From contig CM119265.1 of NCBI GenBank assembly GCA_051294375.1, positions 26,462,338-26,526,337 on the forward strand: a stretch of DNA of 64,000 nt. Direction: 5' to 3'. Position numbers and translations under genes: made by a program. Below, one piece after another: positions 61,495-64,000 of this stretch. Every line of letters starts with the position of its first letter. Positions within the stretch are counted from its first letter, which is position 1. Origin of the DNA: Paraspadella gotoi. Lineage: Eukaryota > Chaetognatha. The notes beneath the pieces were generated by a model. That model saw only the letters and a program-made list of their open reading frames with translations, was not told the DNA's origin and ran no database searches.

Positions 61495-61965
61495 AGATGT
61501 AAAATGTATGTATTTTTGTCCCTTTAAACAAGACCAGGAATGGTCGGTGTATGTATTTTTGTCCCTTTAAACCAGACATAAGAAAATAAAGGGAATGGGA
61601 CCATGGGGATAAGGTTGAGGTCAATTTATCCTCTTCTTCTTCCTCCTCATTGATCGTTGTTTCCTTTGTCCTTAAAGTCATGTGATTATTATCACACCAG
61701 TCTAAGAATCCTTCGAGATCATCCTTAAAAGAATTTTGTCATTTTTGAGATGCCAGACAAGAAGAAGTAAAGGGGAGAATCAACAATCAATGAGGAGGAG
61801 AAGGAGGACGGAGAGGAGAGAGGGATAAAATTGACCCTAACCTTATCCCATGGTCCCCATTTCCTTTATTTTCTTGTGTCTGGTTTTAAAGAGGACAAAA
61901 ATACATATACCGACCTTTCCCTGGTCTGGTTTAAAGGGAAAAAATACTACATTTACATTTACTTG
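61495..61965. repeat. Inverted repeat, about 180-base arms, UPB1 intron 5
   Basis: GTATTTTTGTCCCTTTAAAC, GACCATGGGGATAAGGTTGA and CTCCTCATTGATCGTTG in the left arm (61495-61670) return inverted in the right arm (61775-61965). A spacer of about 100 bases separates them. The arms differ by substitutions and indels. Confidence 0.75.
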
Positions 61966-61969
61966 TCTC

Positions 61970-62396
61970 TCCCTCTCTCTCCCTCCCTCTCTGCTCTCTC
62001 TAAACCCCCTCTATTCCCTCTTCTCTTCCACCATCCTCCGCTCTCCCTCGGCCACCCCATCTGTCTCCCTCTCTCTCTCTCCCCTCTCTCTCACGCTCCT
62101 CCTCCATCCCCTCTCTGCTCCAACCCCCTCTCTCCCTCCCCTCTCTCTCCACCCCTCTTCTCCCTCCCCTCTCTCTCCAACCCTCTTTCCACATCCCCTC
62201 TCTCTCTAACCCTCCTCTCTCCTCCTCCTCTCTCTCCAACCCCTCTCTCCCTCCCTCTATTCAACCCCTCTCTCTCCCTCCCCCTCTCTCTCTCAACCCC
62301 ATCCTCTCTCTCCTCCCCCTCTCTCTCCAACCCCACCTCTCTCCCTCCCCCTCTCTCATCCAACCCCCTCTCTCCCTCCACCCCATTCACCTCCAG
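61970..62396 (+). repeat. CTCTCTCCAACCCC polypyrimidine minisatellite before exon 6
   Basis: About 430 bases of C/T-rich units (CTCTCTCCAACCCCTCTC) end in the 3' splice site CCTCCAG of UPB1 exon 6. Confidence 0.85.
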
Positions 62397-62610
62397 AACT
62401 GGATGATGTACGCGATCAACGGCGCGGAGATTGTCTTCAACTCCATCGGCCACTGTGGGCGCCCTCTCGAACCGACTGTGGGGCATCGAGGCTCGCAACG
62501 GCGCGCATCGCTATTTTTACTTCGCCGTCGCGATCAATCGAGTTGGAACACGAAGTATTGCGCACACGAGTTCACATCCGGGAGGAGCGGAAAGGCCGCG
62601 CATAAAGCGC
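62397..62610 (+). CDS. UPB1: Beta-ureidopropionase, exon 6, frameshifted; 3' end uncertain
   Basis: After a polypyrimidine tract of about 420 bases ending in CTCCAG, the exon opens [15 protein letters not shown], the UPB1 sequence following GRHHP. It then leaves frame. A surplus base near 62441 shifts [18 protein letters not shown] into the next frame. A compensating +1/-1 pair near 62505 garbles the IANHCF region. Near 62550 the frame returns to the first one for [14 protein letters not shown]. These are at least two uncompensated indels in a conserved region, with no substitution to an early stop before them. This suggests assembly base errors more than old decay, but a pseudogene cannot be excluded. 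No clear GT donor is visible after AHK. The last third of the protein (from DFGYFYG in relatives) is not in the window. Confidence 0.8.
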
Positions 62611-62685
62611 AGCGGGGGGGCCGGAGAAGGCTGGGGAGAAAAGGGAGATGGAGCGGACGGATAGTGCGACAGAAAGACTAGTTAG

Positions 62686-62775
<90 letters not shown>

Positions 62776-63050
62776 GAGAGAGCTCGGCGGACACTCTGGC
62801 AAGTAGACAGAGTGAAACAGACGGACGAACGGAGAGAAAGACAAAGCGACCGACGGACAGAGGTACAGGTAGACGTACAGACAGAGTTGCGACGGAACCG
62901 ATGGACAGACAAATACACGGACGGACAAAGAGTCAGAGGAAAAAGAAAACCGCATGGACACAAATTTATTAAGCAGCCAATCAAGAGGAAATCAGGAACT
63001 GAGTTAAAATCCTAACGAAAATGTTAACCAGGGAAAAAAAGTCGTGCAAC

Positions 63051-63089
<39 letters not shown>

Positions 63090-63236
63090 AGACGACGTCT
63101 CCATAAATAGATCCTTATGACTTTTCCTCCGTCACTGTCCCGCTGATGAAACGGGCGGGACCCTCCCGCGGCTTTGACGCCGAGGTCACGCGTTCTATTC
63201 CCGAGGGAGGTTGTGAATTATGGCCAATTTAAGGGA

Positions 63237-63285
<49 letters not shown>

Positions 63286-63374
63286 CCTTAGTGGAGACAT
63301 TACCGTTGTTGTCTTCATCGTCATCTTCTTTTCTTCTTCTCTAAAAATTAAATGAGACTTGAAACGACTCGTCA

Positions 63375-63830
63375 TTTCTCGGCTCTCTTTTTCGAGAGTG
63401 TCCCATTTCTGTTCGTTTATTTCCAAAATGAGTTATTAGATATAATGATAAGTAAAAAATTTTTAAGAAAGCAATATATATATATTTAAAGAATATAGAT
63501 TAAAAAGTAAAGCTTTCATAAAATATAAAAATAAAAAATAAAAAATAGTGAAACAGGTAATTTGAAAATTTTTATAATTTAATTTTAACTTTAATATTCA
63601 ATATAAATGAGTTTTTAAACTTATATAACAAGCCCTAACCCTAATCCTTAACCATAACCTAATACTGTATCCTAATACTCAGCACTTATTCTTAGTTTCT
63701 AACCTTAACCTTTAACCCTGAATGTTAGTCCCTAACCTGATCCCTGACCTTTAACCTATTTTTTTTTAAATTAAACTAATTCCGAATTCAAGATAAAATC
63801 GGTCGTTCTCCGAAAATAAGGCAGGGTTGA
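63375..63830 (+). repeat. Interspersed repeat family 3 with nested family 4
   Basis: CGGCTCTCTTTTTCGAGAGT then GTCCCA, an AT-rich insert (family 4, 63420-63600), irregular CCCTAACC units (63631-63755) and CGTTCTCCGAAAATAAGGC. It parallels 3858-4100 except for the insert. Confidence 0.55.
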
Positions 63831-63968
63831 AAAAAAATGACGACGACGACGAAAGCAACGACGACCTCGTCTCCATGACAACCGCAGCAGAAGATGCGAG
63901 GTGAGGCTGAAAATGAAAACGCCGGTTGTCGACGTCGGCGTTATATTTGCGATCGCGAGGACACTCAC

Positions 63969-64000
63969 CTTGACCTCGGTAGGAAAAGGCGCCGGCGGCC
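63969..64000 (-). CDS. Possible exon end with strong splice donor at window edge
   Basis: On the minus strand CTACCGAGGTCAAG is followed by GTGAGTGT, a near-perfect 5' splice site. One frame reads AAGAFSYRGQ. Only 32 bases are visible, so neither frame nor product can be confirmed. Confidence 0.25.

Noticed and set aside
63120-63215. A tRNA-like arm (GCGGCTTTGACGCCG, GCGTTCTATTCCC)
   Set aside because: The box B consensus is broken and no cloverleaf forms; too weak to call.

Overview
This window is nuclear DNA of an animal, most likely an invertebrate with a very microsatellite-rich genome. It has spliced genes with GT-AG introns, two pol III tRNA genes on the minus strand, tRNA-like SINE sequence, terminal-inverted-repeat elements, and dense (CT)n/(GA)n, (GTC)n/(GAC)n, (TTTC)n and (TTGA)n tracts. 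There are no operons, ribosome binding sites or CRISPR arrays. I cannot name the species. Nine runs of N and many base-level indels show a draft assembly, probably gap-filled with uncorrected long reads.

Left third (about 10.4-23.3 kb), minus strand. I reconstructed a multi-exon gene by checking that every splice phase agrees. It starts at 16991, its exons run down to 11767, it enters a 38-base gap, and a further probable exon lies at 10410-10491. It encodes a Cys-rich protein whose largest exon is built of nonapeptides that each begin with Cys. Upstream on the same strand are a 2.6 kb low-complexity exon (20681-23297) and a small phase-matched exon (19292-19380). These two are either the 5' part of the same gene or a separate gene. 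I could not assign either to a family.

Right two thirds (37.7-62.6 kb), plus strand: the first six exons of a beta-ureidopropionase (UPB1-type) gene, the last enzyme of reductive pyrimidine breakdown. Exons 1-4 occur twice. The block 27.1-42.1 kb is repeated in direct orientation at 42.1-54.7 kb. The second copy carries indels in all four exons. The copies also differ by a 970 bp hAT-like element (copy 2 only, with an 8 bp target duplication) and a 1.17 kb element-like insertion (copy 1 only). Copy 1 contains a large fold-back palindrome around a CTCC-rich tract and a 25-N gap, which copy 2 lacks. Exons 5 and 6 are single copy; exon 6 contains frameshifts, and the 3' exons lie beyond the window. 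The long intron 5 holds tRNA-Thr(UGU) and tRNA-Leu(AAG) on the opposite strand, several interspersed repeats and another inverted repeat.

The rest is intergenic or intronic repeat DNA. I found no multi-gene system such as a defence island or biosynthetic cluster. The most interesting items are the Cys-nonapeptide gene, the polymorphic mobile elements, the UPB1 duplication and fold-back, and the use of microsatellites as splice-site sequence.
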